The notes: generated by a model from the letters alone, not told the origin. Shown: positions 32,649 through 42,537, numbered from the stretch's first letter. The stretch: 64,000 nt of DNA from Photobacterium sp. CCB-ST2H9 (GCF_023151555.2 NZ_CP100425.1:3224001-3288000); one strand, 5' to 3'. Program-made: numbers and translations.

Positions 32649-35055
32649 ATCGTCCGGATTACAGGCCTGCCTGGCGGCCCTGCATGCGAACCCGCAGCTG
32701 ATCTGGGCGCCGGTCCGTCACCACAGCCCGATGTGCAGCTGGCAGCTTGGTCGTCTGTTCAGACAACATCAGCCTGAGGTGGTACTGATTGAAGGGCCGC
32801 AGGATGCCAGTTTCCTGATCCCCTTTCTGCAGGATGAACAGACGCAGCTGCCGCTGGCGATTTACAGCTATCTGCGGGATAACACCTTATCCGACCTTTC
32901 GCCGGTACCTGACAAAGAGACGGATGAACCTTCACCGCCAAGACTCAAGTCCAGCCGGGTCTTTATACCGTTTGCGGAGATGTCGCCGGAATGGCAGGCC
33001 ATCCGGCTGGCCAAACAGGCGCAGGTTCCCTGCCAGTTTATTGATTTGCCCTATGCCGCTCGGGCAACTGATGGGGCAGCCGATGCTGAACGGGATCAGT
33101 TGCTGTACGACAACAGAAAACTGGAAGAGGGCGAATATCTCACGGCCCTGCTGGCCGACAGTGATTGCGACGATTTCGACCCGTGGTGGGATCGCCATTT
33201 CGAATCTGCGGGTCATACTTCCCCGGATGAATTTTTCACGCAGATGCACCAGTTTTGTCTGCTGATGCGAGACCTCTCTGTCGACAGCGACCCGGAAACC
33301 CTGCAGCGCGAACAGTTCATGGCGCAGCAGATCCGGCCTTTTCTGGCTGAAGGCAAGCGGGTGCTGGTGGTCTGCGGCGGCTATCACTGTCTGGGCATTG
33401 CGCATTTTCTGGCATCCGACGGAGCGGATTCGGTCTCAGTGCCACCACGCCAGCCATTGCCCGGACACTGGGAGTCTGGCTCCCACCTGATCCCTTATGC
33501 TTTAAACCGTTTCAGTAAAAAACAGGGGTATCCGGCGGGCCTGACCGATTGCGGGTATTACCACCAGCTCTGGCAACGACTGTCCCGGCAGCCAGCTCAA
33601 TTGCCCGGTGATTTCACACGTCGCTACCATACCGATCTGACGGCCGGATTCATGGCCTTTCTGCAGCAGAAAAACTACCCCGTGGCGCTGCCGCAACTGA
33701 CCGACGCGCTGGTCATGACCGAACAACTGGCAAATTTACGCGGCATTCCTGCCGGACGCTCCGAATTGCGCGAATCGCTCACGACTACCTTGCTGAAGTC
33801 CCACCAGCCTTCGGACACCTTTTTCCGCCGGTGGCTGGATGATTATTTTGATGCGCCAGCGATTGGCCGGGTGCCTGCCGGGCTGCCGGTCGCACCTTTA
33901 ATTCAGGATTTCCGCATGCTCACTGCACAACTCGGTTTGCCCAGAGATTTTCTGGCCGGGGCGGTGAAAAAAGAGTTGTCGATCTACCGTAAACCGAAAC
34001 ACAGAGCGGTGTCCCAGTTTCTGCACCGGCTGAATTTTCTCAATATCCCTTATGCCTGTCTGATTGCCGGGCCGGATGCCAATGATCCGGGATCGCTGCA
34101 TCTGGTCCGGGAGCGCTGGCAGTGCCAATGGCAGACAGAAACAGACGCGGCGCTGATCGAATCCAGCCATCTGGGTGCCAGCATTGTGGATGCCGCCCGT
34201 CACAAGCTGCAAGTTGCATTCGAGCAGGAAGATCCCGGTTCGGTTGAAATGGTGTCTCTGCTGCTTCAGGCGATGCAAATGGGCGTCCAGCAATGGCTGC
34301 GTCCGATTTTTCACCGGGTTCAGCAACTGCTGGAACAGGAAACCGATCTTGCGGCCCTGCATCAGTCGCTTCAAATGCTGCTGACCTGCAGTCACGGCGG
34401 CGGGATATTCAGTGCCGTCTCCACCGACGATCTGGCAGGTTTAATCCAGCACACCTTTATCCGGATCTGTACCCGTCTGCCACGCCTCGATAACAGCTAC
34501 CCGACGGAAGCCTGTGCCGGATGGATTGCCGCTCTGTCTTTCATGACACGCCTGTATCCTGAACTTTGTCCGGCAACCTATTTCATCGATGCCGTCGAAG
34601 CCAGTTATCACCGCTCTCCCTCTGCCCTGCTGACCGGCGCCTGTGCCGGGGTTCTGATCCGGCATGACCGGCTCAGCGATCCGCTGGAAACCTGTCTGGA
34701 ACAGGCTTTTGCCCGGCAACACAGTGATCCGGAAGCCGTCGGCGATTTCCTTTTCGGCCTGCTGACCACCAACAAAAGTCAGCTCCTGCAACCCGAACCT
34801 CTGCTGCCGGTGCTGAACCACCAGCTCTCACAGCTCGATGAAGCGACCTTTCTCACCTGTCTTCCGGCCCTGCGGCGCGCCTTTTCTCAGCTGACACCCA
34901 GAGAAGTTGCGGATTTCAGTCAGCTGAGCCTGACGGATACCGGCTCGGGTTTGCCGGTACAGACCCCGGCGGTTTCACAAGACACACTGCTTGCCGCGCA
35001 ACAGCTGCGTGAGCTGCTGCGCTCCAGCCAGACTCATTGGGGGATCAACGCATGA
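32641..35055 (+). CDS. yehM: DUF5682 protein (YehM-like)
   Basis: This 804-aa cytoplasmic protein begins with WAPVRHHSPMCSWQLGRLF and VVLIEGPQDASFL, the conserved start of DUF5682. It continues with FAEMSPEWQAIRLA and an AEGKRVLVVCGGYHCLGIAHFL strand-loop near residue 240. The His and Glu of the first motifs and the GGYH motif resemble a TraB/ChaN-like metal- or ligand-binding core, but no activity is established. The rest is helical. It overlaps yehL by 8 bases and its TGA overlaps the VWA gene start (ATGA), so three proteins are made in coupled fashion. Confidence 0.88.
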   Translation: MAESSGLQACLAALHANPQLIWAPVRHHSPMCSWQLGRLFRQHQPEVVLIEGPQDASFLIPFLQDEQTQLPLAIYSYLRDNTLSDLSPVPDKETDEPSPPRLKSSRVFIPFAEMSPEWQAIRLAKQAQVPCQFIDLPYAARATDGAADAERDQLLYDNRKLEEGEYLTALLADSDCDDFDPWWDRHFESAGHTSPDEFFTQMHQFCLLMRDLSVDSDPETLQREQFMAQQIRPFLAEGKRVLVVCGGYHCLGIAHFLASDGADSVSVPPRQPLPGHWESGSHLIPYALNRFSKKQGYPAGLTDCGYYHQLWQRLSRQPAQLPGDFTRRYHTDLTAGFMAFLQQKNYPVALPQLTDALVMTEQLANLRGIPAGRSELRESLTTTLLKSHQPSDTFFRRWLDDYFDAPAIGRVPAGLPVAPLIQDFRMLTAQLGLPRDFLAGAVKKELSIYRKPKHRAVSQFLHRLNFLNIPYACLIAGPDANDPGSLHLVRERWQCQWQTETDAALIESSHLGASIVDAARHKLQVAFEQEDPGSVEMVSLLLQAMQMGVQQWLRPIFHRVQQLLEQETDLAALHQSLQMLLTCSHGGGIFSAVSTDDLAGLIQHTFIRICTRLPRLDNSYPTEACAGWIAALSFMTRLYPELCPATYFIDAVEASYHRSPSALLTGACAGVLIRHDRLSDPLETCLEQAFARQHSDPEAVGDFLFGLLTTNKSQLLQPEPLLPVLNHQLSQLDEATFLTCLPALRRAFSQLTPREVADFSQLSLTDTGSGLPVQTPAVSQDTLLAAQQLRELLRSSQTHWGINA

Positions 35056-36170
35056 GTACTCACAACGCGCTGTCCCGGCGCTGGCGGCTGATCCTGGGGA
35101 ATGTCCATCCGCATGAGTTAACCGGCGAAGACAGAGCTCGGGATGAATGTCTGGAGACCCTGTATGCCCATGAATACCATGGCCGGGGTGGCAGCCAGCA
35201 AGGGAACGACCTGCAGGGCGGTACCGCCTCCGGCATGCCGAGACCGGTCACCTGGCTCAATCAGGTCCGGAAAGCCTTTCCGGTGCCTGCAGCCGAAATC
35301 CTGCAAAAAGAAGGAATTGAACGCTACGGCATTCAGGAGTTGCTGCTGGATAAAAACATTCTGGCCACCATGAAACCGGATATCGGGCTGTTGCAGACCA
35401 TTCTGGCCTTTCGTTCCCAGATCCCGGCGTCGCTGGAAAAAGAAATTGAAGCCATCGTGACTCAGGTCTGCGCGGAACTGGAAGAAGTTCTGTCACAGCC
35501 GGTTCAGGCGCCGTTTGCCAGCCAGCGCACGCCGTTTCGCAGCAGCCGGAAAATGCCGGTCGCGCTGACGGACTGGCGCAGCAGTCTGATGCGCAACCTG
35601 AAACACTATCAGCCGGACGAGCAGGTGCTCCTGCCGGAGCGGATGTTTTTCTTCCAAAGCCAGGTCAGTCAGGTGTGCTGGGACATCCATCTCGTGGTGG
35701 ATCAGAGCGGCTCCATGGTCAACAGCCTGATCCACGCCACGGTGATTGCCGCCATTTTCTGCCGGTTATCGGTGCTGAATGTCCGGCTGGTGCTTTTTGA
35801 TACCCGGGTGGTCGACATGTCGGAATTTATTGATGATCCGATCAGAAATCTGCTGTCTGTTCAGCTGGGCGGCGGCACGGATATCGGCAAGGCGATGCAA
35901 TATACCCGGAAGCAAATCACCCAGCCGCACCGCACCATCGTCGTGCTGATCAGTGATTTCTACGAAGGCGGCTCCCCGGTCAATCTGTATCAGCAGGTCG
36001 CCAAAATGCAGGAAGCCGGAGTCACCCTGCTTGGCCTCACCGCTATGGATTCAAACGGCGCTGCCAGTTACGACCATTCCGTGATTGATCGCTTACTGAA
36101 GATGGACATGCCGATCGCGTCGATGACACCGGAAAACCTGAGCCAATGGGTCGCCGATGTCATCCGGTAG
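35052..36170 (+). CDS. yehP: VWA-domain protein with intact MIDAS (YehP-like)
   Basis: 372 aa from the ATG at 35052, which overlaps the yehM stop. A helical N-terminal half is followed by a von Willebrand A domain. It contains the metal-ion-dependent adhesion site residues: DQSGS near 219, the LGGGTDIGKAM threonine near 275 and VVLISDFYEGG aspartate near 300. MIDAS proteins bind ligands through a divalent metal and commonly pair with MoxR ATPases. Inference: the adaptor that recruits targets, perhaps the DUF4132 proteins or DUF5682, to the YehL ATPase. Confidence 0.92.
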   Translation: MSTHNALSRRWRLILGNVHPHELTGEDRARDECLETLYAHEYHGRGGSQQGNDLQGGTASGMPRPVTWLNQVRKAFPVPAAEILQKEGIERYGIQELLLDKNILATMKPDIGLLQTILAFRSQIPASLEKEIEAIVTQVCAELEEVLSQPVQAPFASQRTPFRSSRKMPVALTDWRSSLMRNLKHYQPDEQVLLPERMFFFQSQVSQVCWDIHLVVDQSGSMVNSLIHATVIAAIFCRLSVLNVRLVLFDTRVVDMSEFIDDPIRNLLSVQLGGGTDIGKAMQYTRKQITQPHRTIVVLISDFYEGGSPVNLYQQVAKMQEAGVTLLGLTAMDSNGAASYDHSVIDRLLKMDMPIASMTPENLSQWVADVIR

Positions 36171-36202
36171 CCAGTGCACAACACACAGAAGAGAAAGACA
36201 CC

Positions 36203-37831
36203 ATGCGTTTATCTGACTGGACCCGCCAGCTCACTGATGAATACCTGATCAACTGGACCAGCAAAGGGCTGTTCCGCCGGGCCGTGAAAATCGCGGAAAA
36301 ACATCCGGATATCGTCCCGGCCGACCCGACATTGCCCCTGACTTTGCCGATCGACAGTTTTGACGTCACTTTATCGGATACCGATCTGGCGCATTTCAGC
36401 TGCCAGTGCGGCACGTTGGGCAGTTGTGTCCACCAGCTTGCTTTTCTGCTGAAACTGCGCGAACTGAACGAGAATGAAACCGCACCGCCCGCTGAACCAT
36501 TTCGGCCCGAACGCTGGTGCATTGCTTCCCGTGAAGCCCTCGATCAGGCTTATGGCCGCGGCAATGCCACGCAGGCGATCAAGCTTTACCAGAAAGGAGT
36601 ACTGGTCACGATTGAGCCGCAGGCGGATCACTGTGCCGTGAATCTAAGCCTGCACAGCCAGAAATCCTTTCAACTGCTCTTGCCCGCCACCGGTGAATGG
36701 TCATCCGTACTGTGCAGCTGTAAAGAGACATCCTGTGTGCACCGTTCACTGGCGATTCTGGTTCTTTCCGTAAAGCACAAGACCTTTTCGGCGGAATCAG
36801 ATGCCGCATTCGATACCCTGAATCCCGAACAGGCTGAACTGGTCAGCACTGCGCTCGATTGGCTTCAGGCCCTGATTCAAACCGGGACCATGGAATTTCT
36901 GGGTTCACAGATCGAACAGGGCAACGGATACTGCACCGAGCTCAATCAGGCCGACCTGCCCAGACCGGCGGCCCTGCTCCGCGGTGTGACCGCAACGCTC
37001 AGCCTGATGCAGCAAAAACATCAGCAAGCCTCACACACCCGGCTGCTTGAACAAATCGCGGAAACCCTGTTGCATTTAAATGCCCTCAGTCAGTCCACAT
37101 TGCCGCAACCACTGAGTGCGCTGGCCGGTCAGCATCGCCGGCTCTACCGGCCGCAGGCACAGATGACGCTCGTGGGTCTGAATGCGGTGTACTGGGATGA
37201 CCGGCATGGCGGACGGGGTTTCCGGTACTATTGCTATGATCCGCAGACGGCAGATTTCTACACCGTGTCTTCCAGTCGTAAACATGGTTTTGACTCTTCG
37301 TGGTCGCCGCATCAGGGATTCCACGACTGTCAGCTGAGCCGGTACCCGCTCAGCGCCCTGAGCTTCCGGGAATTTGAATTTGCCGGCGCGGCCAGCGAGG
37401 ACGGTAGCATCAATGCCTCACAAACCCGACACCTGAACCTGTTGCGGCCGGTTTCGCAGCAGATGCTGCGTGAGCTTCCTAGCATTTCAATTCAGGCCCA
37501 GTGGCGAAGACTGGCAGCACGGCTTGCGGCTCCCACGGCCCCGGATCACCGGGATTATCTGGGCTGGGTTGCAGCAACAAGCAGAAATCCCTTTGTCTCT
37601 TTCCCTTCGCTGGGGATATGGCGGGCAGAATGCCAGAGCCAGTGCGGGCAGGCCGTTACCGTCGAAATACCGGCCCGTGAGCTGACCCCGGGTATCCAGA
37701 AATGCTGGGATTCAACAGCTGAAATGGTCCTGTTCGGCCGCTGGCAGACTGAGCTGGGCATCCCGGCATTCCAGCTCATCTCTCTGATTGATGACGACTT
37801 GATACAGGCGAACCGGAAAGAACACGCATGA
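36203..37831 (+). CDS. yehQ: Double SWIM zinc-finger protein (YehQ-like)
   Basis: 542 aa from the ATG at 36203 (GAGAAAG upstream; the longer frame lacks a site). Two SWIM motifs of the CxCx4CxH type are visible: CQCGTLGSCVH near residue 63 and CSCKETSCVH near 166. SWIM fingers bind DNA, RNA or proteins through one zinc. The remaining two thirds has no recognised enzyme motif; NAVYWDDRHGGRGFRYYCYD near 320 stands out as an aromatic-rich conserved-looking block. Its stop overlaps the start of the last small gene (ATGA). Confidence 0.88.
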   Translation: MRLSDWTRQLTDEYLINWTSKGLFRRAVKIAEKHPDIVPADPTLPLTLPIDSFDVTLSDTDLAHFSCQCGTLGSCVHQLAFLLKLRELNENETAPPAEPFRPERWCIASREALDQAYGRGNATQAIKLYQKGVLVTIEPQADHCAVNLSLHSQKSFQLLLPATGEWSSVLCSCKETSCVHRSLAILVLSVKHKTFSAESDAAFDTLNPEQAELVSTALDWLQALIQTGTMEFLGSQIEQGNGYCTELNQADLPRPAALLRGVTATLSLMQQKHQQASHTRLLEQIAETLLHLNALSQSTLPQPLSALAGQHRRLYRPQAQMTLVGLNAVYWDDRHGGRGFRYYCYDPQTADFYTVSSSRKHGFDSSWSPHQGFHDCQLSRYPLSALSFREFEFAGAASEDGSINASQTRHLNLLRPVSQQMLRELPSISIQAQWRRLAARLAAPTAPDHRDYLGWVAATSRNPFVSFPSLGIWRAECQSQCGQAVTVEIPARELTPGIQKCWDSTAEMVLFGRWQTELGIPAFQLISLIDDDLIQANRKEHA

Positions 37832-38136
37832 CTGAACTGACCCTCACCACTTTCATTCAGGACTGGCAATTCTGGGCGGAACGATATCTGGCCCAGGGGC
37901 TGAATGCCCCGGCCCCATATAATATTCAGCTGGCACGGCAATGGCAGACACAGGCGGAACTACTCGGCTTTTCAGATCTCGCTACACTCGCGGCGCAACT
38001 GACCGATGCCGAGCTGAGTCCGGCACAACAGGCACAGGCGTTCCGGCAACTGGTTATGCAGATGCATCTGCTGAAACGCCAGGCACTCGGGCAGCAGCTA
38101 GCTTTGCTGACAACGGACATGTCTGCGGAGCCATGA
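37828..38136 (+). CDS. Small helical protein closing the yeh-like operon
   Basis: 102 aa, no signal peptide or membrane helix, predicted mostly helical with Gln- and Leu-rich amphipathic stretches (AQALTDAELSPAQQAQAF-like region near residues 55-75). The ATG overlaps the SWIM gene stop by 4 bases, which makes it very likely translated. Family not recognised. Inference: a small subunit or regulator of the preceding complex. Confidence 0.8.
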   Translation: MTELTLTTFIQDWQFWAERYLAQGLNAPAPYNIQLARQWQTQAELLGFSDLATLAAQLTDAELSPAQQAQAFRQLVMQMHLLKRQALGQQLALLTTDMSAEP

Positions 38137-38147
38137 CACATCCGGCA

Positions 38148-38180
38148 TAAAAAACGCCCCGGTGATAAACATCCGGGGCG
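38148..38180 (-). terminator. Terminator of the subtilisin gene
   Basis: On the minus strand CGCCCCGG-ATGTTTATCA-CCGGGGCG is followed by TTTTTTAT, about 30 bases after the protease stop. It also separates the convergent yeh-like operon. Confidence 0.85.
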
Positions 38181-38212
38181 AAACAGTGAAACACATTATG
38201 AACCGATAGGAC

Positions 38213-39784
38213 TTAGAAACTGGCCTGTAATGTCAGACCGCTATAGGCGCTGTAACCATGCAACATGACGTAGTAGCGGCCGGACTTGGATGGTGTAATG
38301 GTACAGGTTTCACCATTACCCGCACGGTAAGGACGGCAGTCCCAGCTGCTTCTTGTCGCTTTCTGACCGAAGCGGACGTACAAGTCTGCGTCACCGGAGC
38401 CGCCTGAGGTTTTCACCGTCAGCGTACGGCCGGCCGTCACATCAATGTAGAAGTGCTGCTCGCTGCCGGAGGTTCCGTTCAGACCCGTTACTGCTTTGCC
38501 GTTTTCCAGCTTGCCGTCCGTCGGGGTGCCTGGATCGCCCCCGTCGCTGTCGGTGCCGCTGTACGCCAGTTTGTTGACCGTATTACGGGTATCGCTCACT
38601 TTGCCGCTCGTACCGCGCAGGACCAGCAGCTGACTGAGCTGAGCCGGGCTCAGACCCGGATTTTCATCCAGATACAAGGCGCCGATCCCTGCAACGTGCG
38701 GCGTTGCCATTGAAGTACCGCTGATGGTTTTATAGCTGCCGTCATACCAGGCTGAAGTAATGGATGAACCCGGTGCAAAGAGATCCACACAGCTGCCCCA
38801 GTTCGAGAAGCTGGAACGCTGATCTGAGCTGGTGGTGGAACCGACAGTGACACCTGCGGCAACACGGGCCGGAGACACATTACAGGCATCCTGATTCTCA
38901 TTGCCCGCAGCCAGCATAAAGCTGACGCCTGAGCTGATCGCGCTGTTGATGGCGCTGTCCAGTGCGGTTGAAATCCCGCCGCCTAAACTCATGTTTGCCA
39001 CAGACGGACCGTTCGCATTCTGTTTCACCCAGTCCACACCGGCAATGACGCCAGAGGTGGTACCCGAACCACTACAGCTCAGCACCCGGACGCCGACAAT
39101 ACTGACGTTTTTAGCAATACCATAGGTGGTTCCCCCAATCGTCCCGGCAACATGGGTACCATGACCGTTACAGTCGGTCGCATTGGAGTCATTGTCCACA
39201 AAGTCGTAACCCGAACGGGCACGGCCGCCAAACTCACTGTGAGTGGTCGTCACCCCGGTATCAATGACATAAGCGGTCACGCCGGTACCGTTGTACTGGG
39301 CGACATAGCTGCCATTCAGAGGCAGGTTGCGCTGATCGACACGATCCAGTCCCCAAGTCGCATTACTTTGCTGAGCATCAATGGCTTCCGCGTACACAGG
39401 ATCCAGTGAGATCACCTGATCCTGTTCAATATAATCAACCTGTCCGTCCTGACGCAGCGCCGCCAGCTGGTCCGGCGTCAGCGCTGCCACAAACCCGCTC
39501 AGGGCCGCATCGAACACCCGCTCCGCTTTCACCGCATGACTTGCAGCCATGCTTTCCACTGCGCGCGTGACGAATTCGGCCCGGGCAGCCTGATCATTGC
39601 CGATAAAAGCCGGCTCTTTCAGCACCACGATATACTGATTCGCAACCGCTTTGTCTGGCGCAGCCTGAATCAGCGCCGCCTGATAGTCACCACTGACAGC
39701 CGTCTGAGCGTCCGCTGCCCAGACCGAGACACTGGCCAGGGCCAGCGCAGACGTGATACAGCAACCTAGCATTGTCTTATACAT
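38213..39784 (-). CDS. Secreted subtilisin-like serine protease (S8) with I9 propeptide and PPC domain
   Basis: 523 aa from the ATG at 39784, which has AAGGGA 7 bases upstream. A signal peptide (MYKTMLGCCITSALALASVSVWA) is followed by an inhibitor I9 propeptide (about 40-115, QYIVVLKE to VDYIEQDQ). The S8 catalytic domain has Asp in VIDTGV near 172, His in NGHGTHVAGT near 205 and Ser in SGTSMATPHVAG near 358. A C-terminal prepeptidase domain (about 430-523) contains GSGDADLYVRFG and a cysteine pair. Known: such enzymes are exported, self-process and degrade extracellular protein; PPC domains are often removed during maturation. Stands alone with its own terminator. Confidence 0.95.
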   Translation of the reverse strand: MYKTMLGCCITSALALASVSVWAADAQTAVSGDYQAALIQAAPDKAVANQYIVVLKEPAFIGNDQAARAEFVTRAVESMAASHAVKAERVFDAALSGFVAALTPDQLAALRQDGQVDYIEQDQVISLDPVYAEAIDAQQSNATWGLDRVDQRNLPLNGSYVAQYNGTGVTAYVIDTGVTTTHSEFGGRARSGYDFVDNDSNATDCNGHGTHVAGTIGGTTYGIAKNVSIVGVRVLSCSGSGTTSGVIAGVDWVKQNANGPSVANMSLGGGISTALDSAINSAISSGVSFMLAAGNENQDACNVSPARVAAGVTVGSTTSSDQRSSFSNWGSCVDLFAPGSSITSAWYDGSYKTISGTSMATPHVAGIGALYLDENPGLSPAQLSQLLVLRGTSGKVSDTRNTVNKLAYSGTDSDGGDPGTPTDGKLENGKAVTGLNGTSGSEQHFYIDVTAGRTLTVKTSGGSGDADLYVRFGQKATRSSWDCRPYRAGNGETCTITPSKSGRYYVMLHGYSAYSGLTLQASF

Positions 39785-40302
39785 TATGATTCCCTTTCTC
39801 TGTTTATCCGTTTTGAGGAAATGCCTTACCACCGCAGGCACAAATAAAAGCTATACGCAATCAATTACTCATGCATAAGTGCGAAATACTGAATTTTCAG
39901 ACTGAAACAGAGAGAAGAGTTATTACATTCAAGTTGCGAGACACAACAAAAATCACTTAACGTCTTGTTTTAATTGGCAGCTGTTGTAAATAGCCAGAGT
40001 GAAATTGACAGGAATTCAGATGTAAAAAAATAGTGACAGAGAAATAAACCAACATATTTATCCCGAACATCAGCGTATTACGGCAAAAACCACACATATT
40101 TTTAACAAAGTACAGTCTTTGCAAATTTACATCAGAAAAAAATCAATTCAGACCCGGTTTTGTAAAGCACAATATTTCATCTAACAGCAGAACACTTTGT
40201 CCTGCCCGTGAAGTCATTTCATGTCTCAGTGTGTAACAGGCAAAATTCCCTGCTGTCGTTCAGACTAAGAGAGTTCCCCGTCACCGATCTGAGGAGAGCT
40301 TC
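39785..40302. other. AT-rich intergenic region
   Basis: About 500 bases between the divergent protease and metallopeptidase genes, AT-rich near 39850-40200. It must hold both promoters; no gene, repeat or RNA is evident. GAGGAGAG precedes the 40303 ATG. Confidence 0.5.
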
Positions 40303-41193
40303 ATGCGTTGGCGTAATACCCGGCAAAGCAGCAATGTTGATGACCGGCGTGGCCAGGGGCCCGCACAATCCGGCCTCCCCGCGGCAGCTTTACTGCGATT
40401 TCTTCCGTTTCTGCTGAAAACTAAAGTCGGTAAGCTGATCCTGGTGGTCGGCGGGCTCTATCTGGCCTACCAATACTTCACCGGCGGCCCGGGGATGGTC
40501 GGGGTTCAGCAGGGCTCCGGACCGCTGCAGCAACAAACCTCTTCAGGCAGCAAGCTGCCCGCCCGTGATGAAGATGCCCAGTTCGTCGCCGCCATTCTGG
40601 GCACCACGGAAACCGTATGGCGTCAGCTCCTCAACGATCAGTATCCGGAACCTCAGCTGGTCCTGTACGAGAACATGACCCAGACGGGCTGCGGAATGGG
40701 CCAGGCTCAGTCCGGCCCTTTTTACTGCCCGGCCGACAGCAAGGTCTATCTGGATCTCAGCTTCATGGACGAGCTGAAAAAGCTCGGAGCGCCCGGCGAT
40801 TTTGCCTTTGCCTATGTCATCGCGCATGAAGTCGGACACCACGTCCAGAATGTCCTGGGTACCCATAAACAGGTGGCACAACAGCAGCAACAGGCCAGTG
40901 AAACCGAGGCCAACCGCCTCAGTGTGATGCTCGAACTTCAGGCCGACTGTTATGCCGGGGTCTGGGGCTATTATGTCCATCACGACATGCAGTTACTGGA
41001 GCCGGGTGATATTGAGGAAGGATTGCAGGCTGCCAGTACTGTCGGGGATGACAGATTGCAGGAAATGGCCGGACGGGCCGTCCAGCCGGATGCATTCACC
41101 CACGGCACGTCAGCGCAACGGGTCAGTTGGTTCAAAAAAGGCTTCGCATCCGGCAATCCCAAGGACTGTGATACTTTCCAGAGCCTGGAATAA
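40303..41193 (+). CDS. ypfJ: Neutral zinc metallopeptidase, YpfJ family
   Basis: This 296-aa membrane-anchored protein has an N-terminal MRWRNTRQSSNVDDRRGQG, the standard start of the family, and one membrane helix near residues 45-65. The peptidase core contains the zinc motif YVIAHEVGHHVQ near 182-193, plus SETEANRLSVMLELQADCYAGVWG with the third-ligand glutamate region. GCGMGQAQSGPFYCPADSKVYLDLSFMDEL is the conserved core of the family. Substrate unknown. Monocistronic. Confidence 0.92.
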   Translation: MRWRNTRQSSNVDDRRGQGPAQSGLPAAALLRFLPFLLKTKVGKLILVVGGLYLAYQYFTGGPGMVGVQQGSGPLQQQTSSGSKLPARDEDAQFVAAILGTTETVWRQLLNDQYPEPQLVLYENMTQTGCGMGQAQSGPFYCPADSKVYLDLSFMDELKKLGAPGDFAFAYVIAHEVGHHVQNVLGTHKQVAQQQQQASETEANRLSVMLELQADCYAGVWGYYVHHDMQLLEPGDIEEGLQAASTVGDDRLQEMAGRAVQPDAFTHGTSAQRVSWFKKGFASGNPKDCDTFQSLE

Positions 41194-41589
41194 AGCCGAA
41201 TTCAGGACAGGAAAACCGGTTCCGGTCCAAACCGAAACACCCGTAACTGTCAACACCGACCAGATAAGCAACTTCACACATAAAGTAAACTCAGGCATAC
41301 ACCCGGGGATGACCTTTTTCCGTTTCCGGATACGACTCGGGAAATGCCATGATGCCGGATGAGAAGCATTTACCTCCACCGCCATGCAAAATGTCTGCAA
41401 ATCGCAGCACCAGTGGGCCTGAAACCGGACCAATTGGGGTCTTTCTCATCCCTTCAACAGCTCAGAAACTGATGCGAATGTGATCAGTTACACGAAAATT
41501 TTGTCCATATGAGATCGATTGGGTCTCACCGAGATAGGTTTTCAAAATGCTATGATAGACTATGACGCAAGTCGCTTTTTTGAGGAAGT
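41194..41589. promoter_or_regulatory. Intergenic region upstream of zur
   Basis: About 400 bases with no convincing gene. TATGATAGAC near 41550 can serve as the -10 region of zur, and TGAGGAAG is its ribosome-binding site. Confidence 0.4.
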
Positions 41590-42036
41590 ATGGCAAATCA
41601 TATGCAACTGCTGAACCAGGCTCAACTGCTCTGTGAACAACGGGGAGTCCGGTTGACGCCACAACGTCATAAAGTACTGGAACTGATTCTGTCTCATCGC
41701 AGTTCGATCAGTGCTTACGAGCTGCTGGATTTGCTGCGGGAGTCCGAACCTCAGGCTAAGCCTCCGACAGTTTATCGTGCCCTCGACTTCCTGCTCGCTC
41801 AGGGATTTGTTCATAAGGTCGAGTCCACAAACAGCTATATTGCCTGTCATCTGCCGGATCATGCTGACCATTGTTCCCAACTGCTGATTTGCGATGAATG
41901 CAGTCATGTGGAGGAATGTCACGATGATGAACTGGCAAAAATGCTAAAACTAAAAGCGCAGCAGCAAGGCTTTCAGATTTCTCATCATGTTGTAGAAAGC
42001 CACGGCGTGTGCCAAGCATGCCAACGTAAGAAGTAG
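41590..42036 (+). CDS. zur: Zinc uptake regulator Zur (Fur family)
   Basis: This 148-aa protein has a winged-helix DNA-binding half (RLTPQRHKVLELILSHRSSISAYELL, PPTVYRALDFLLAQGFVHK) and a metal-binding half. The latter has CHLPDHADHCSQLLICDECSHVEECH and a C-terminal CQACQRKK. Zur with zinc represses zinc importers and alternative ribosomal proteins. The CxxC pairs and the SYIACH pattern separate it from Fur. It precedes cheX by 36 bases and may be co-transcribed with it. Confidence 0.92.
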   Translation: MANHMQLLNQAQLLCEQRGVRLTPQRHKVLELILSHRSSISAYELLDLLRESEPQAKPPTVYRALDFLLAQGFVHKVESTNSYIACHLPDHADHCSQLLICDECSHVEECHDDELAKMLKLKAQQQGFQISHHVVESHGVCQACQRKK

Positions 42037-42072
42037 TCCGTTTCCGTACAACAACAAGGCAATCCAGATCCT

Positions 42073-42537
42073 ATGCGAGCAGAATTTGTAAACCCATTTC
42101 TGGCCTCTCTGCTGAATGTGCTCAAGACCATGGCGTCAATGGAGCTGGCCCCGCAAAAACCTCTGCTGAAAAAAGATGAAATCGCCCGGGGTGATGTCTC
42201 TGGCCTGATTGGCATGGTGGGACCGCAAACCCGGGGCTCCATGTCTATCACTTTTGATGAAGGCCTGGCACTTGAGATTATGCAGCGTATGCTGGGCGAG
42301 CGTCCGAATGGTATTAATGATGAAGTCACTGACATGGTCGGTGAAATCACCAACATGGTCACCGGCGGCGCCAAGCGTATTCTGTCAGAAAAAGGCTATG
42401 ATTTTGAAATGGCCACACCCGCTGTCGTCTCCGGCCGGGGTCACACGATCACGCACAAGAGTGAAGGGGCAATTATCATCATGCCGTTTGAATCCGAATA
42501 CGGCAAAGCCTTCATCGAGATCAGTTTCGACCGCTAA
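42073..42537 (+). CDS. cheX: CheX-type chemotaxis phosphatase-like protein
   Basis: This 154-aa protein of the CheC/CheX phosphatase fold has a GLIGMVGPQTRGSMSITFDE strand pair near residues 45-63. Its catalytic-type helix DEVTDMVGEITNMVTGGAKRIL has the E-x2-N pattern near 92-96. Known CheX enzymes dephosphorylate CheY or related response regulators. Here it is outside any flagellar or chemotaxis operon, next to zur, as a lone signalling gene. Confidence 0.85.
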   Translation: MRAEFVNPFLASLLNVLKTMASMELAPQKPLLKKDEIARGDVSGLIGMVGPQTRGSMSITFDEGLALEIMQRMLGERPNGINDEVTDMVGEITNMVTGGAKRILSEKGYDFEMATPAVVSGRGHTITHKSEGAIIIMPFESEYGKAFIEISFDR

